Assembly (NCBI RefSeq): GCF_003762925.1
Contig: NZ_RJUK01000001.1
Coordinates: 806,001-870,000 of the forward strand
Length of the DNA stretch: 64,000 bases
Reading direction: 5' to 3'
Source: Marinimicrobium koreense
GTDB taxonomy: Bacteria > Pseudomonadota > Gammaproteobacteria > Pseudomonadales > Cellvibrionaceae
Position 1 is the first letter of the stretch, and each line of letters begins with the position of its first letter. A program made the translations under genes and the position numbers. The notes below the pieces were generated by a model. It searched no databases and was not told the origin of the DNA. It worked only from the letters and a program-made list of their open reading frames with translations. Below are positions 17,767-25,668 of the stretch, one piece after another.

Positions 17767-18069
17767 CGTAAACCCTTCGGGTTGTTTGCCCTGTAGCTCG
17801 TAGGCGAAGGCAATGATGTGAGCCACGGCCCGGTAGAGGCTCTCGGGAATTTCGTCGCCCAGCTCCAGGGTCACGAGAAGATTCACCAATTCTCGGTTAT
17901 CGCACAGCGGTACCCCCTCAGCTTCGGCAATGGCCATGATCTCCCGCGCCACATCGCCCTGGCCCTTGGCGCTGACGTGGGGCGCGTGGGTGCCGTCATA
18001 AAACAGAGCCACCGCCTTTTCAATTTCATCCGGGGTGAACCCGTTGTCCCCGTTGGTTCGCCTGTTCAT
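17752..18069 (-). CDS. FlhB C-terminal-domain-like small protein
   Basis: This 105-residue soluble protein aligns by eye with the cytoplasmic domain of FlhB/YscU export switch proteins (AVALFYDG..APHVSAKGQGDVAREIMAIAEAEGVPL and ELGDEIPESLYRAVAHIIAFAYEL). It lacks transmembrane helices and the NPTH self-cleavage motif. It follows a FliK-like gene with an ATGA overlap. Since FliK acts on the FlhB C-domain to switch export specificity, the pair may interact. ATG 18069 is preferred over upstream in-frame starts because it gives the family N-terminus and the tight overlap. Confidence 0.8.
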   Translation of the reverse strand: MNRRTNGDNGFTPDEIEKAVALFYDGTHAPHVSAKGQGDVAREIMAIAEAEGVPLCDNRELVNLLVTLELGDEIPESLYRAVAHIIAFAYELQGKQPEGFTPGPS

Positions 18070-19598
18070 GTTGTGATGTCCACCAGTGAGTAGTGAATGT
18101 CGGTCATGGGCCTGGGTGGGGCGCCTGTGTGGCATTCCAGCTGGGTCACTTCGATGCCTTCTTTTTCCAGCCGCTGCTGCAGGTCGTTCAGGCGCGCGCG
18201 GATGGTGTTGGCGGTCTGCTCCTGTTCCGCCCACAGACGTGTCGCCACTTTCTGATCCCGTACCGTCACCTGAGCGTGCAGGGTGCCGGCATCCGGCAAC
18301 TCAAAACTGAGCTGCACCTGCCACTGACGGATTTTTCCGCTGCGTTTTCCCGCTTCGTCTTTTTCCGGCTCCGGCTCTATTCTCAATAGTAACGGTTGAA
18401 CCTCCTGTCCCAAACGCATGGGCACTTCCAGGGTCAGAGTCTGGGGCGCAGGGCCGGCGTCCGCCGGGGCAAACTGTTGGGTCAGGGCCTGGCTCTGCTG
18501 AACCTGAATCCGGGCCAGACTGTGCAGCGTCAGCTGATGGACCATCTGTAATAATTGGGTGCGCAGACTTCTGTCGGCGAGTTCGGGTGCCGGGCGCGCC
18601 GATACCTGCTCCAGCAGCGCACTCAGATTCAGTTCATTGCCGCGCATCAGTTCCGGTGTCTGACCGAGCCGGCTCAGCTCCGTTCGTACCTGATGCAGTA
18701 CTTTCAACAGTGCGCCTTTCCAGTCCCCGTTCAGGACCCGTTGCGCCGCATCAGTGCCGCCACGCTCGGCTTGGGTCGACGCCACTCCGACTCCCGCTGC
18801 GTCGCGAGCCGCCGGGCGTAGGGCGGTCAGCAGTTTATTCTCCAGAAACACACCGCTCTCGCTCAATGCTTCGCGCAATGCGCCCGGTCGGGTCAATTGG
18901 CTGGGCTCCCGCAACTGCTGAGCGGCCTGCCTCAAAGCCTGTTGCAGGTTACTGGAGAACAACGTCCGTTGTTGCCGGATGTTGAGTAGCTGGTCCATGC
19001 GGACGAGTGGCGGGGAGAGGTCCGGGGCGTCCTTCATCGGGAGTGCCCGTCTCAGCGCCTCGCTGAGCAGCGCAGGTCCATCGCTTGCGCGGGGCGCGGA
19101 TGCGCCGGTCTGGAGCCCGCCCGCCTCGGAGAGCGAGGTCGCTTTGGGAGCGGCGAGCTGCCACAAGCGGTTTTCGGCCAGATAGACGGCCACCTGCTGC
19201 CCGGGTTTGAGTGGCCGATCAGTATAGGTCACCACGTTCTGCTGTTGCACGTTGAGTCGGACCAGCTTGAGCTGGGCGGCATTGAGCAACTGCTGCTCGT
19301 CGGCCAGACGGGCGAGCTGTTGGGTCCGATTGGCGCTATCGGGTCGGCTCTGCCACTGCAGTAAGGTGTCCACCAGGCGGTTGATCAATTGCTGGCGCTG
19401 CTCGGCCGTGACCGGCGCGACCTGACGGACCTCCGCCGATACCGCTGAGGCGGGGGAGCGAGCCAGGGATTCGGTCAGCAGGCGCATCAGGCCGGATTCG
19501 CCTGCGGGACGCTCGCCGGAGGCGGGGCGCGTCAAGGGCAGAATCGGATTTGTCGGAGACAGCTTATCAACCATGTCGGGTCCAATCGGGCTTTTCAT
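18066..19598 (-). CDS. FliK-like flagellar hook-length control protein
   Basis: The 510-residue protein has the long, glutamine/leucine-rich, low-complexity N-terminal region of FliK proteins and a C-terminal Flg_hook-type domain (about residues 395-500; GKIRQWQVQLSFELPD, GTLHAQVTVRDQKVATRLWA, LNDLQQRLEKEGIEV). FliK is a secreted ruler and switches flagellar export from hook to filament. No other flagellar genes are here, and the partner gene encodes an FlhB-C-like protein, so this may be a second, divergent system rather than the main fliK. Confidence 0.78.
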   Translation of the reverse strand: MKSPIGPDMVDKLSPTNPILPLTRPASGERPAGESGLMRLLTESLARSPASAVSAEVRQVAPVTAEQRQQLINRLVDTLLQWQSRPDSANRTQQLARLADEQQLLNAAQLKLVRLNVQQQNVVTYTDRPLKPGQQVAVYLAENRLWQLAAPKATSLSEAGGLQTGASAPRASDGPALLSEALRRALPMKDAPDLSPPLVRMDQLLNIRQQRTLFSSNLQQALRQAAQQLREPSQLTRPGALREALSESGVFLENKLLTALRPAARDAAGVGVASTQAERGGTDAAQRVLNGDWKGALLKVLHQVRTELSRLGQTPELMRGNELNLSALLEQVSARPAPELADRSLRTQLLQMVHQLTLHSLARIQVQQSQALTQQFAPADAGPAPQTLTLEVPMRLGQEVQPLLLRIEPEPEKDEAGKRSGKIRQWQVQLSFELPDAGTLHAQVTVRDQKVATRLWAEQEQTANTIRARLNDLQQRLEKEGIEVTQLECHTGAPPRPMTDIHYSLVDITT

Positions 19599-19627
19599 TG
19601 TGGGGAGCGATGCAACCCCGTTATAAT
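19598..19627 (+). promoter_or_regulatory. Putative sigma-70 promoter for the ccm cluster
   Basis: TTGTGG (19598-19603) and a consensus TATAAT (19622-19627) are 18 bp apart, pointing toward ccmA. The -35 element touches the start codon of the divergent FliK-like gene. Expected start of transcription is near 19634. Confidence 0.5.
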
Positions 19628-19667
19628 CCGTCGCTCACCAGTATAGCGGCCAGCGGGCCGTTTTCGT

Positions 19668-20348
19668 ATGGCGAACGGCGGCACTATTTTGGCGGAGCTC
19701 CTCCTGACATTAGAGAACCTGACCTGCGAGCGCGATGAGCGCCCCCTGTTCAGTGGTCTGACCGCCCAGCTGCACGCCGGAGAGCGGGTCCAGATCCTGG
19801 GCCCAAACGGTTCCGGCAAAACCACTCTACTGCGAACCCTGGCCGGTATAGGCGTTCCTGCCCAGGGGCGCATTGAATGGCGTGGCACCCCGGTATCCGC
19901 CTGTCGCTGGGCGTTCCGTCAGTCTCTGCTCTACATCGGCCACGCCCCGGGCATCAAGGCGGCGCTCACCCCCCTGGAAAACCTGGCCTGGTATCGGGCG
20001 CTCAGCGCCGGCAGCCAGCAGGGCGATATGGTGGCGGCTCTGGAGCGGGTCGGTCTGGCCGGTTACGAAGATATTCCCTGTTATCAGCTATCGGCCGGTC
20101 AGCTGCGTCGGGTGGCTCTGGCCCGCCTGTACCTGTCCCGGGCACCGCTTTGGATTCTGGATGAACCCTTTACCGCAATCGACCAGAAAGGGGTGGCGGA
20201 TCTGGAGCAGCAGCTGCAGCACCACACCCGTGAAGGGGGCCTGGTGATTCTTACCTCCCACCAGGAGGTCCGGCTGCCGGAGCTGCGCCCGCTCAACCTG
20301 CTGGATTATCCGCCGCGTGTGGAAGAGGAGGTGGGCGATGAGTACTGA
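19668..20348 (+). CDS. ccmA: Cytochrome c maturation ABC transporter ATPase CcmA
   Basis: The 226-residue ABC ATPase powers release of heme-CcmE from CcmC in the System I cytochrome c pathway. Visible motifs are Walker A GPNGSGKTTLLRTLAG, the signature LSAGQLRRVALARLYLS, and Walker B LWILDEPFTAID. It is the first of seven contiguous ccm genes. ATG 19668 gives a slightly long N-terminus; TTG 19689 is an alternative that would give the usual start just before LENLTCERDERPLF. The end overlaps ccmB by 11 bp. Confidence 0.95.
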   Translation: MANGGTILAELLLTLENLTCERDERPLFSGLTAQLHAGERVQILGPNGSGKTTLLRTLAGIGVPAQGRIEWRGTPVSACRWAFRQSLLYIGHAPGIKAALTPLENLAWYRALSAGSQQGDMVAALERVGLAGYEDIPCYQLSAGQLRRVALARLYLSRAPLWILDEPFTAIDQKGVADLEQQLQHHTREGGLVILTSHQEVRLPELRPLNLLDYPPRVEEEVGDEY

Positions 20349-21024
20349 GGCGGGCAGTGCCTTTATTGCCACCCTGAAACGGGATCTCCTTCTGGCCGGT
20401 CGTCACCCTGGTGACTGGATCAATCCACTGGTCTTTTTCCTGATTGCGATCACCCTGGTGCCGCTCGGTGTCGGGCCGGAGTCAGAGTTGCTCGCCGTGC
20501 TGGCGCCGGGAATTCTGTGGGTCATGGCGCTGCTCGCGACCCTGCTGTCACTCGATGGCCTGTTTCGCTCTGACTTTGACGATGGCGCTCTGGAGCAGTG
20601 TCTGGTCAGCCCGTCATTGCTCTACCTGACGGTCCTCGCTAAAGTGTTGGCCCACTGGCTGGTCACCGGGTTGCCCCTGACGTTGATGTCACCGCTGCTC
20701 GGCTTGATGCTGGCACTGCCGGAGGGCGGTTATGGGGTGCTATGTCTGTCGCTGATGATTGGCACCATCACCATGAGCCTGATTGGCTCGGTCGGGGCGG
20801 CCCTGACCGTATCGCTGCGCCGTGGCGGATTGCTGCTGTCCCTGATCGTGATGCCGCTGTATGTTCCGGTGCTGATTTTCGGCGCCAGCGCCGTCAACGA
20901 CGCCGCCCTGGGCAATCAGGTGGGGGTCGCCCTGGCCGTGTTGGGCACCTTTGGGGCCATGGCCGCCGTGCTGGCCCCGTTTGCGGCGGCAGCAGCCCTG
21001 CGCATCTGCGTCGACAGTTACTGA
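20338..21024 (+). CDS. ccmB: Heme exporter membrane subunit CcmB
   Basis: The 228-residue, six-helix membrane protein forms the permease part of CcmAB. Family features are FIATLKRDLLLAGRHPGDW at the N-terminus, PLVFFLIAITLVPLGVGPE and LASLLSLD-like segments near residues 60-80, and the terminal VLAPFAAAAALRICVDS. ATG 20338 is chosen, with GAGGAGG upstream and overlap with ccmA. Confidence 0.94.
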   Translation: MSTEAGSAFIATLKRDLLLAGRHPGDWINPLVFFLIAITLVPLGVGPESELLAVLAPGILWVMALLATLLSLDGLFRSDFDDGALEQCLVSPSLLYLTVLAKVLAHWLVTGLPLTLMSPLLGLMLALPEGGYGVLCLSLMIGTITMSLIGSVGAALTVSLRRGGLLLSLIVMPLYVPVLIFGASAVNDAALGNQVGVALAVLGTFGAMAAVLAPFAAAAALRICVDSY

Positions 21025-21050
21025 TACAAGAATCTGAGGAGCACCACCGA

Positions 21051-21803
21051 ATGGCTTCCTGGCAATGGTTTCACCGACTTGGCTCTCCCCGCTGGTTCTA
21101 TGACAAGACCGGCGCCTGGCTGCCCTGGCTGACCGCCATTGCTCTGGTGTTGCTGGTGCTCGGCACCGTCTGGGGGCTGGCCTTTTCGCCTGAGGACTTC
21201 AAGCAGGGCAACAGCTACCGGATCATCTATATCCACGTGCCCGCCGCGTTTCTCGCGCTGGCGGGCTATTACGTGATGGCACTGTGCGGGGCGGTAGGGC
21301 TGATCTGGCGAATGAAGCTGGCTTTCATGGTGATGAAATCCGCCGCCCCCATCGGCGCAGCCCTGACCTTCGTCTCCCTGGTCACCGGCGCCATCTGGGG
21401 CAAACCCACCTGGGGCACCTGGTGGGCCTGGGATGCGCGCATTACCTCGATGTTGATACTGTTTTTCCTTTATCTGGGCATCATGGCGCTGCAGAGCGCC
21501 TTCATGAGCCGCGAGGCGGCGGATAAAGCCAGTGCCGTGCTGGCTCTGGTCGGCACCGTGAATATCCCGATCATCTACAAGTCCGTGGACTGGTGGTACA
21601 CCCTGCATCAGCCCGCCACGCTCAAGTTGACGTCGGCGCCCACCATTCACGCCTCGATGTTGTACCCTCTGTTGACCATGATCCTGGCGTTTTACGTATT
21701 CTATGCGGTGGTGCTGCTGCGCTACACCCGCTATGAAATACTGCGCCGCGAGAGCCGTACCGGCTGGGTGCGAGAGCTGATTGCCCAAGAGGAGCGTCAC
21801 TGA
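21051..21803 (+). CDS. ccmC: Heme transporter CcmC
   Basis: The 250-residue, six-helix protein presents heme to the chaperone CcmE. The tryptophan-rich heme-handling motif WGTWWAWDARITS lies near residue 125, with the conserved periplasmic histidines in RIIYIHVPAAF and TIHASMLYP. ATG 21051 is preceded by a GAGGAG box; the frame is open further upstream but that is only ccmB in another frame. Its stop overlaps the ccmD start (TGATG). Confidence 0.96.
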   Translation: MASWQWFHRLGSPRWFYDKTGAWLPWLTAIALVLLVLGTVWGLAFSPEDFKQGNSYRIIYIHVPAAFLALAGYYVMALCGAVGLIWRMKLAFMVMKSAAPIGAALTFVSLVTGAIWGKPTWGTWWAWDARITSMLILFFLYLGIMALQSAFMSREAADKASAVLALVGTVNIPIIYKSVDWWYTLHQPATLKLTSAPTIHASMLYPLLTMILAFYVFYAVVLLRYTRYEILRRESRTGWVRELIAQEERH

Positions 21804-21991
21804 TGAGTTTTTACTTTGACTCGTTTGCCGAATTTTTGCGAATGGGAGGGCACGGCCCCTACGTCTGGGTGTGTTATCTGATCACCTGGGGAACGCTCCT
21901 GTACCTGTTGCTGAGCCCGGGTATCCGCCGCAAGCGCTGGTTGCGCCGACAGGCGGCACTGCTTCGCCGCTCGGCGCGGTCAGCGGAGTAA
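21803..21991 (+). CDS. ccmD: Heme exporter protein CcmD
   Basis: A 62-residue single-pass protein with FAEFLRMGGHGPYVWVCYLI and a basic tail (RRKRWLRRQ), as usual for CcmD. It stabilises the CcmABC-CcmE complex. Overlaps the ccmC stop by one base. Confidence 0.93.
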   Translation: MSFYFDSFAEFLRMGGHGPYVWVCYLITWGTLLYLLLSPGIRRKRWLRRQAALLRRSARSAE

Positions 21992-22068
21992 CCGGCGGCG
22001 GTGACGCCCCAATCCTGATACACTGCGGCTTCTTTCGGCCGCCTTCGTGAAGAGAAGTGAAGTAGCCT

Positions 22069-22539
22069 ATGCATCCCGTCCGTCGACAACGTCTGTTCAT
22101 GGTGCTTTTTGTGGTGGTGTTCTCCACCCTGGCAGTGGGTCTGATGGCTTACGCCTTGCGCGCCAATATCAATCTGTTTTACCCGCCCGGTCAGATCGTC
22201 TCCGGTGAGGCGCCGGTGGATACCCGGATCCGCGCCGGAGGCTGTGTGCGTCCGGGCAGCGTGCAGCGCTCCCAGAGTGGCGATCTTGAGACCCGCTTCG
22301 ACCTGACCGATGGCGTGGTGGACTTCACCGTGACCTATGGCGGTATCCTGCCGGATCTGTTCGCCGAGGGAGAAGCGGCGGTGGTCAACGGGACGCTGGG
22401 AGCGGATGGCGTTTTCCGGGCCACGGAAGTACTGGCCAAACACGATGAAGAATACATGCCCCCGGAAGTCGCCGACGCAATGTCGGCGGCCGGCGGCGAT
22501 CATGACGAAGGCTGTGGAGTGATGGTTTATGGTCCCTGA
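22069..22539 (+). CDS. ccmE: Heme chaperone CcmE
   Basis: The 156-residue protein has an N-terminal membrane anchor (about residues 8-28) and a periplasmic OB-fold domain. The covalent heme-binding histidine is H125 in VLAKHDEEYMPPEV, with the conserved tyrosine at 129. The usual hydrophobic GGMV segment reads GGCVRPGSV, with a cysteine at residue 59. The C-terminus overlaps ccmF by 11 bp. Confidence 0.95.
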   Translation: MHPVRRQRLFMVLFVVVFSTLAVGLMAYALRANINLFYPPGQIVSGEAPVDTRIRAGGCVRPGSVQRSQSGDLETRFDLTDGVVDFTVTYGGILPDLFAEGEAAVVNGTLGADGVFRATEVLAKHDEEYMPPEVADAMSAAGGDHDEGCGVMVYGP

Positions 22540-24514
22540 GATTGGACATTTTGCGCTGATTCTGGCGCTGGCCTTCAGTCTCGCTCTGGCCACGGTTCCC
22601 CTTGCGGGCTCGCTGACCGGCAATCAGCTGCTGATGCACACCAGCCGCTCCCTGGCTACCGGTCTGTTCTTTTTTGTCGCCGTGTCGTTCGTCTGTCTGA
22701 CGATCGCCTTTGTTCAGGATGATTTTTCCGTGTCCTACGTGGCCGGGCACTCCAACTCCCTGATGCCGGTGTACTACAAGATCAGCGCTGTCTGGGGCGG
22801 GCACGAGGGTTCACTGCTGCTTTGGGTGTTGATGCTGTCCGGCTGGACGCTCGCCATTGCACACCTGAGCAAAAGCCTGCCTCTGAGCCTGCGCGCCCAG
22901 GTTCTGGCGGTGATGGGTTTTGTGGCAATCGGCTTTTTACTGTTCATGCTGCTGACCTCGAATCCGTTTGACCGGCTGCTGCCGCTGCCGCCGGAGGAGG
23001 GCAGTGATCTGAATCCGCTGCTCCAGGACTTCGGGCTGATTGTGCATCCACCGGTGCTGTACATGGGGTACGTGGGGTTTGCAGTCAGCTTCGCCTTTGC
23101 TATCGCCGCACTGATCAGCGGCCGGATGGATGCGGCCTGGACCCGTTGGGCCCGCCCCTGGACCAATACCGCCTGGGCTTTTCTGACCCTGGGAATCGCC
23201 CTGGGGAGTTGGTGGGCTTACTACGAGCTCGGCTGGGGAGGCTGGTGGTTTTGGGATCCGGTTGAAAACGCTTCTTTCCTGCCCTGGCTGGTGGGTACCG
23301 CGTTGATTCACTCCATGGCGGTAACCGAGAAACGAGGGTTGTTCAAAAGCTGGACCCTGTTGCTGGCCATTTTTACCTTTGCTTTGAGCTTGCTGGGCAC
23401 CTTTCTGGTTCGCTCAGGAGTGCTGACGTCGGTGCATGCTTTCGCGAATGATCCGGAGCGGGGTGTGTTCATTCTGATGTTCCTGTTGCTCGTGGTCGGC
23501 GGCTCATTGACCCTATATGCACTCCGGGCACCGGTGGTACACACCACAACGCGGTTCACGGCAACCGCGCGGGAAACGTTCCTGTTGGCCAATAATATCC
23601 TGCTGGTGAGCATCATGATCAGTGTGCTACTGGGCACGCTGTATCCGCTGATTGCCGATGCCCTGGGCTGGGGCAAGATTTCCGTGGGGCCGCCGTACTT
23701 CAACGTGTTTTTTGTCCCGCTGATGGGCTTGGTGTGCCTGCTTATGGCACCGGGCGTTTCCAGTAACTGGAAGCGGACCACCTGGCAACAATTGCGTCAG
23801 CTTCTGTGGAAGCCTCTGACCATCAGTGTGGCGGGCGGTGCGCTGTTTCCCGCCCTGTATGGTGACCAGTATTCCTGGCAGGCCGGCCTGGCGGTGTTTT
23901 TCGCGCTGTGGATCGTCACCGCCGGCATCTCGGATTTGAGCTACCGGCTGCGTCACAGCGAACGCTGGTGGACCGGCCTGAGAAAGCTGACCTTGAGTTA
24001 TTGGGGCATGCAGCTGGCGCACGCCGGTATCGCGGTCACTACGATCGGTGTCTGTCTGAATACCGTGTACACCGAGCAGCGGGATGTCCGCATGGCGCCC
24101 GGCGAGTCAGTGCGCACAAGCCACTATGAATTTGTGCTCGAGAGTGTTGAGCGGGTCCGTGGGCCCAACTATCTGGCGGATGAAGCCCGTATCCGCGTTT
24201 CCAAAGACGGTGAGTACCTGTTTCAGATGACGCCCCAGAAGCGACGCTATCTGGCCGGCGGTAACCTGATGACAGAGGTGGCCCTGGACCCGGGACTGTT
24301 CCGGGACCTTTACGTCGCCATGGGTGAGCCGCTGGAGAATGGTGCCTGGGCCATGCGGGTGCACATCAAACCGTTCGTACGCTGGATCTGGCTCGGGGCG
24401 ATTTTCATGGCCCTCGGTGGGGGGCTGGCTGTGGCCGATAAGCGCTACCGCCGGCTGGCCCAGAAGGAAGCCGATAGTCACGCGCCTACCCTGGGAGGCG
24501 AGGTCACCGAATGA
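22529..24514 (+). CDS. ccmF: Heme lyase subunit CcmF
   Basis: The 661-residue polytopic protein is the core of the heme-cytochrome c ligation complex CcmFHI. The WWD domain is ELGWGGWWFWDPVENASF near residues 230-250, and conserved histidines appear in FGLIVHPPVLYMGY and LVGTALIHSMA. A large periplasmic C-terminal loop precedes the last helix. It overlaps ccmE and ccmG. Confidence 0.96.
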   Translation: MVPEIGHFALILALAFSLALATVPLAGSLTGNQLLMHTSRSLATGLFFFVAVSFVCLTIAFVQDDFSVSYVAGHSNSLMPVYYKISAVWGGHEGSLLLWVLMLSGWTLAIAHLSKSLPLSLRAQVLAVMGFVAIGFLLFMLLTSNPFDRLLPLPPEEGSDLNPLLQDFGLIVHPPVLYMGYVGFAVSFAFAIAALISGRMDAAWTRWARPWTNTAWAFLTLGIALGSWWAYYELGWGGWWFWDPVENASFLPWLVGTALIHSMAVTEKRGLFKSWTLLLAIFTFALSLLGTFLVRSGVLTSVHAFANDPERGVFILMFLLLVVGGSLTLYALRAPVVHTTTRFTATARETFLLANNILLVSIMISVLLGTLYPLIADALGWGKISVGPPYFNVFFVPLMGLVCLLMAPGVSSNWKRTTWQQLRQLLWKPLTISVAGGALFPALYGDQYSWQAGLAVFFALWIVTAGISDLSYRLRHSERWWTGLRKLTLSYWGMQLAHAGIAVTTIGVCLNTVYTEQRDVRMAPGESVRTSHYEFVLESVERVRGPNYLADEARIRVSKDGEYLFQMTPQKRRYLAGGNLMTEVALDPGLFRDLYVAMGEPLENGAWAMRVHIKPFVRWIWLGAIFMALGGGLAVADKRYRRLAQKEADSHAPTLGGEVTE

Positions 24515-25041
24515 ATCGTCTGAAGCTGTTTATCCCGCTGATGATTTTTGCAGTACTCGCGGTGCTGTTCTGGCGCGGGCTGAGCCTTGATCCAACCGAA
24601 ATGCCGTCCAGCCGAATAGGCGATCCGATGCCCGCGTTCAATCTGCCCACGGTACGGGATGCCGATGCGCAGATTACCGAGCAGACCTTCAAGGGTGAGG
24701 TGAGTCTGGTCAATGTCTGGGCCACCTGGTGCGCCGCCTGTCGGATCGAGCACCCGTTTCTGGTGCGGTTGGCCGAGCAGGGAATGCCGATTTATGGCAT
24801 CAACTATAAAGACGATGTAGAAGAGGCCAAGCGCTGGTTGGCGCAGTTACATGATCCTTATCGTCTGAGTGTGGTCGATCAGGACGGTCGTCTCGGGGTG
24901 GATCTGGGCGTGTTTGGGGCGCCTGAGACCTATGTGGTCGATAAGCAGGGCGTGATCCGTCATCGCCATGTTGGGATTATCGACCAGCGTGTGTGGGATG
25001 AGGAGCTTGGGCCCTTGGTGGAGCGGTTGCAGGTCGAGTAG
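24511..25041 (+). CDS. ccmG: Thiol:disulfide interchange protein CcmG (DsbE)
   Basis: The 176-residue membrane-anchored thioredoxin keeps apocytochrome or CcmH thiols reduced. The anchor is at about residues 6-22 and the active site is WATWCAACRIEHP (C74 and C77); the inner pair AA differs from the more common PT or VT. The FGAPETYVVDKQGVIRHRHVG segment is typical of DsbE. The TAG stop lies inside a REP-like element, so the repeat supplies the final codon of the gene. Confidence 0.94.
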   Translation: MNRLKLFIPLMIFAVLAVLFWRGLSLDPTEMPSSRIGDPMPAFNLPTVRDADAQITEQTFKGEVSLVNVWATWCAACRIEHPFLVRLAEQGMPIYGINYKDDVEEAKRWLAQLHDPYRLSVVDQDGRLGVDLGVFGAPETYVVDKQGVIRHRHVGIIDQRVWDEELGPLVERLQVE

Positions 25042-25078
25042 GGCGGATAAGCCGTAGGCGCATCCGCCGTAACCCAAC
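25035..25078. repeat. REP-like palindrome, family I, single unit at the ccmG 3' end
   Basis: One unit with arms GTAGGGCGGATAAGC and GCGCATCCGCC followed by GTAACCCAA. Its TAG serves as the ccmG stop codon. It is the only unpaired complete family I unit seen in the window. Confidence 0.85.
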
Positions 25079-25136
25079 CCAAAACCCAGCCGAACCGAAC
25101 TTCTTGGCGGTTTATTGTCTTTGCCTGATCTCATTG

Positions 25137-25269
25137 GCAGCGCTTTGCGCTGCGCGGACCGGACGGGAAAGATTCGCCTCATCCTGAGGCTCACCCTTCG
25201 GGCGGCTTCGCCGTCCCAATTTGTTCCCGACAAATTGGTCGACCCCGCGGGTTCGAGCCCCGTCCGCGG
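25137..25269. repeat. Array of short hairpins with tRNA-like ends
   Basis: Consecutive palindromes: GCAGCGC/GCGCTGC (25137-25153), GCCTCA/TGAGGC (25176-25190), CCC-TTC-GGG (25194-25202), CGGC/GCCG (25203-25213), CAATTTGT/ACAAATTG (25217-25237) and CCGCGG/CCGCGG (25245-25269), the last enclosing the T-arm-like GCGGGTTCGAGCCCCGT. On the minus strand 25154-25168 repeats 15 bases of the tRNA-Asp 3' end exactly. No credible protein is encoded. It could be a tRNA-derived mobile remnant or a structured RNA. Confidence 0.55.
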
Positions 25270-25296
25270 CGTACCACGGCAGTTTCTTACAGGCAC

Positions 25297-25320
25297 AAAA
25301 AAGCCCCAACTTGTGGGGCT
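25297..25320 (-). terminator. Intrinsic terminator of the tRNA unit
   Basis: Read on the minus strand, AGCCCCA and TGGGGCT form a 7-bp stem with a 5-nt loop followed by a run of six T. It lies 11 bp beyond the tRNA-Asp 3' end. The plus strand side is also T-rich (CTTTCTT), so it may work both ways. Confidence 0.85.
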
Positions 25321-25331
25321 CTTTCTTAATA

Positions 25332-25408
25332 TGGCGGACCGGACGGGACTCGAACCCGCGACCTCCGGCGTGACAGGCCGGCATTCTAACCAACTGAACT
25401 ACCGGTCC
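25332..25408 (-). tRNA. tRNA-Asp (GTC)
   Basis: The 77-nt gene folds as a standard cloverleaf: acceptor GGACCGG/CCGGTCC, D-arm TAGTTCAGTTGGTTAGAA, anticodon loop with GTC (CCTGTCACG), T-arm GGGTTCGAGTCCC, and an encoded CCA. It closely matches E. coli tRNA-Asp. It follows tRNA-Val by 20 bp in the same transcript. Confidence 0.97.
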
Positions 25409-25428
25409 AACGGTAGCGTGAACGGATG

Positions 25429-25504
25429 TGGTGGGTGGTACAGGAGTCGAACCTGTGACCTACGCCTTGTAAGGGCGCCGCTCTACCAACTGAGCTAACC
25501 ACCC
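25429..25504 (-). tRNA. tRNA-Val (TAC)
   Basis: The 76-nt gene has acceptor GGGTGGT/ACCACCC, D-arm TAGCTCAGTTGGTAGAG, anticodon loop CTTACAA with TAC, T-arm CAGGTTCGACTCCTG and an encoded CCA. It is first in a two-tRNA unit read opposite to the ccm genes around it. Confidence 0.97.
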
Positions 25505-25521
25505 CCGTTCAGGAGCTGCGT

Positions 25522-25549
25522 ATTCTAATGAAACGAGGGCTCAGGTCAA
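25522..25549 (-). promoter_or_regulatory. Sigma-70 promoter of the tRNA-Val/tRNA-Asp unit
   Basis: On the minus strand TTGACC (25549-25544) and TAGAAT (25527-25522) are 16 bp apart. The start would be near 25515, about 11 bp before mature tRNA-Val. Confidence 0.75.
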
Positions 25550-25668
25550 TTCCTTTTTGGCATTTTTTTCAAAAAACTTTCTCTGGCGAATTTATTCGGG
25601 TTTCTCGCCACCTGAGAGAGGGGCTTGTTATACTCTTCGCTCTCGAATCAGCAAAGGGGGCGTTTGCC

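Noticed and set aside
25112-25393. Minus-strand open frame across tRNA-Asp and the hairpin array
   Set aside because: Begins inside a tRNA gene and translates structured non-coding DNA; a known kind of false gene.
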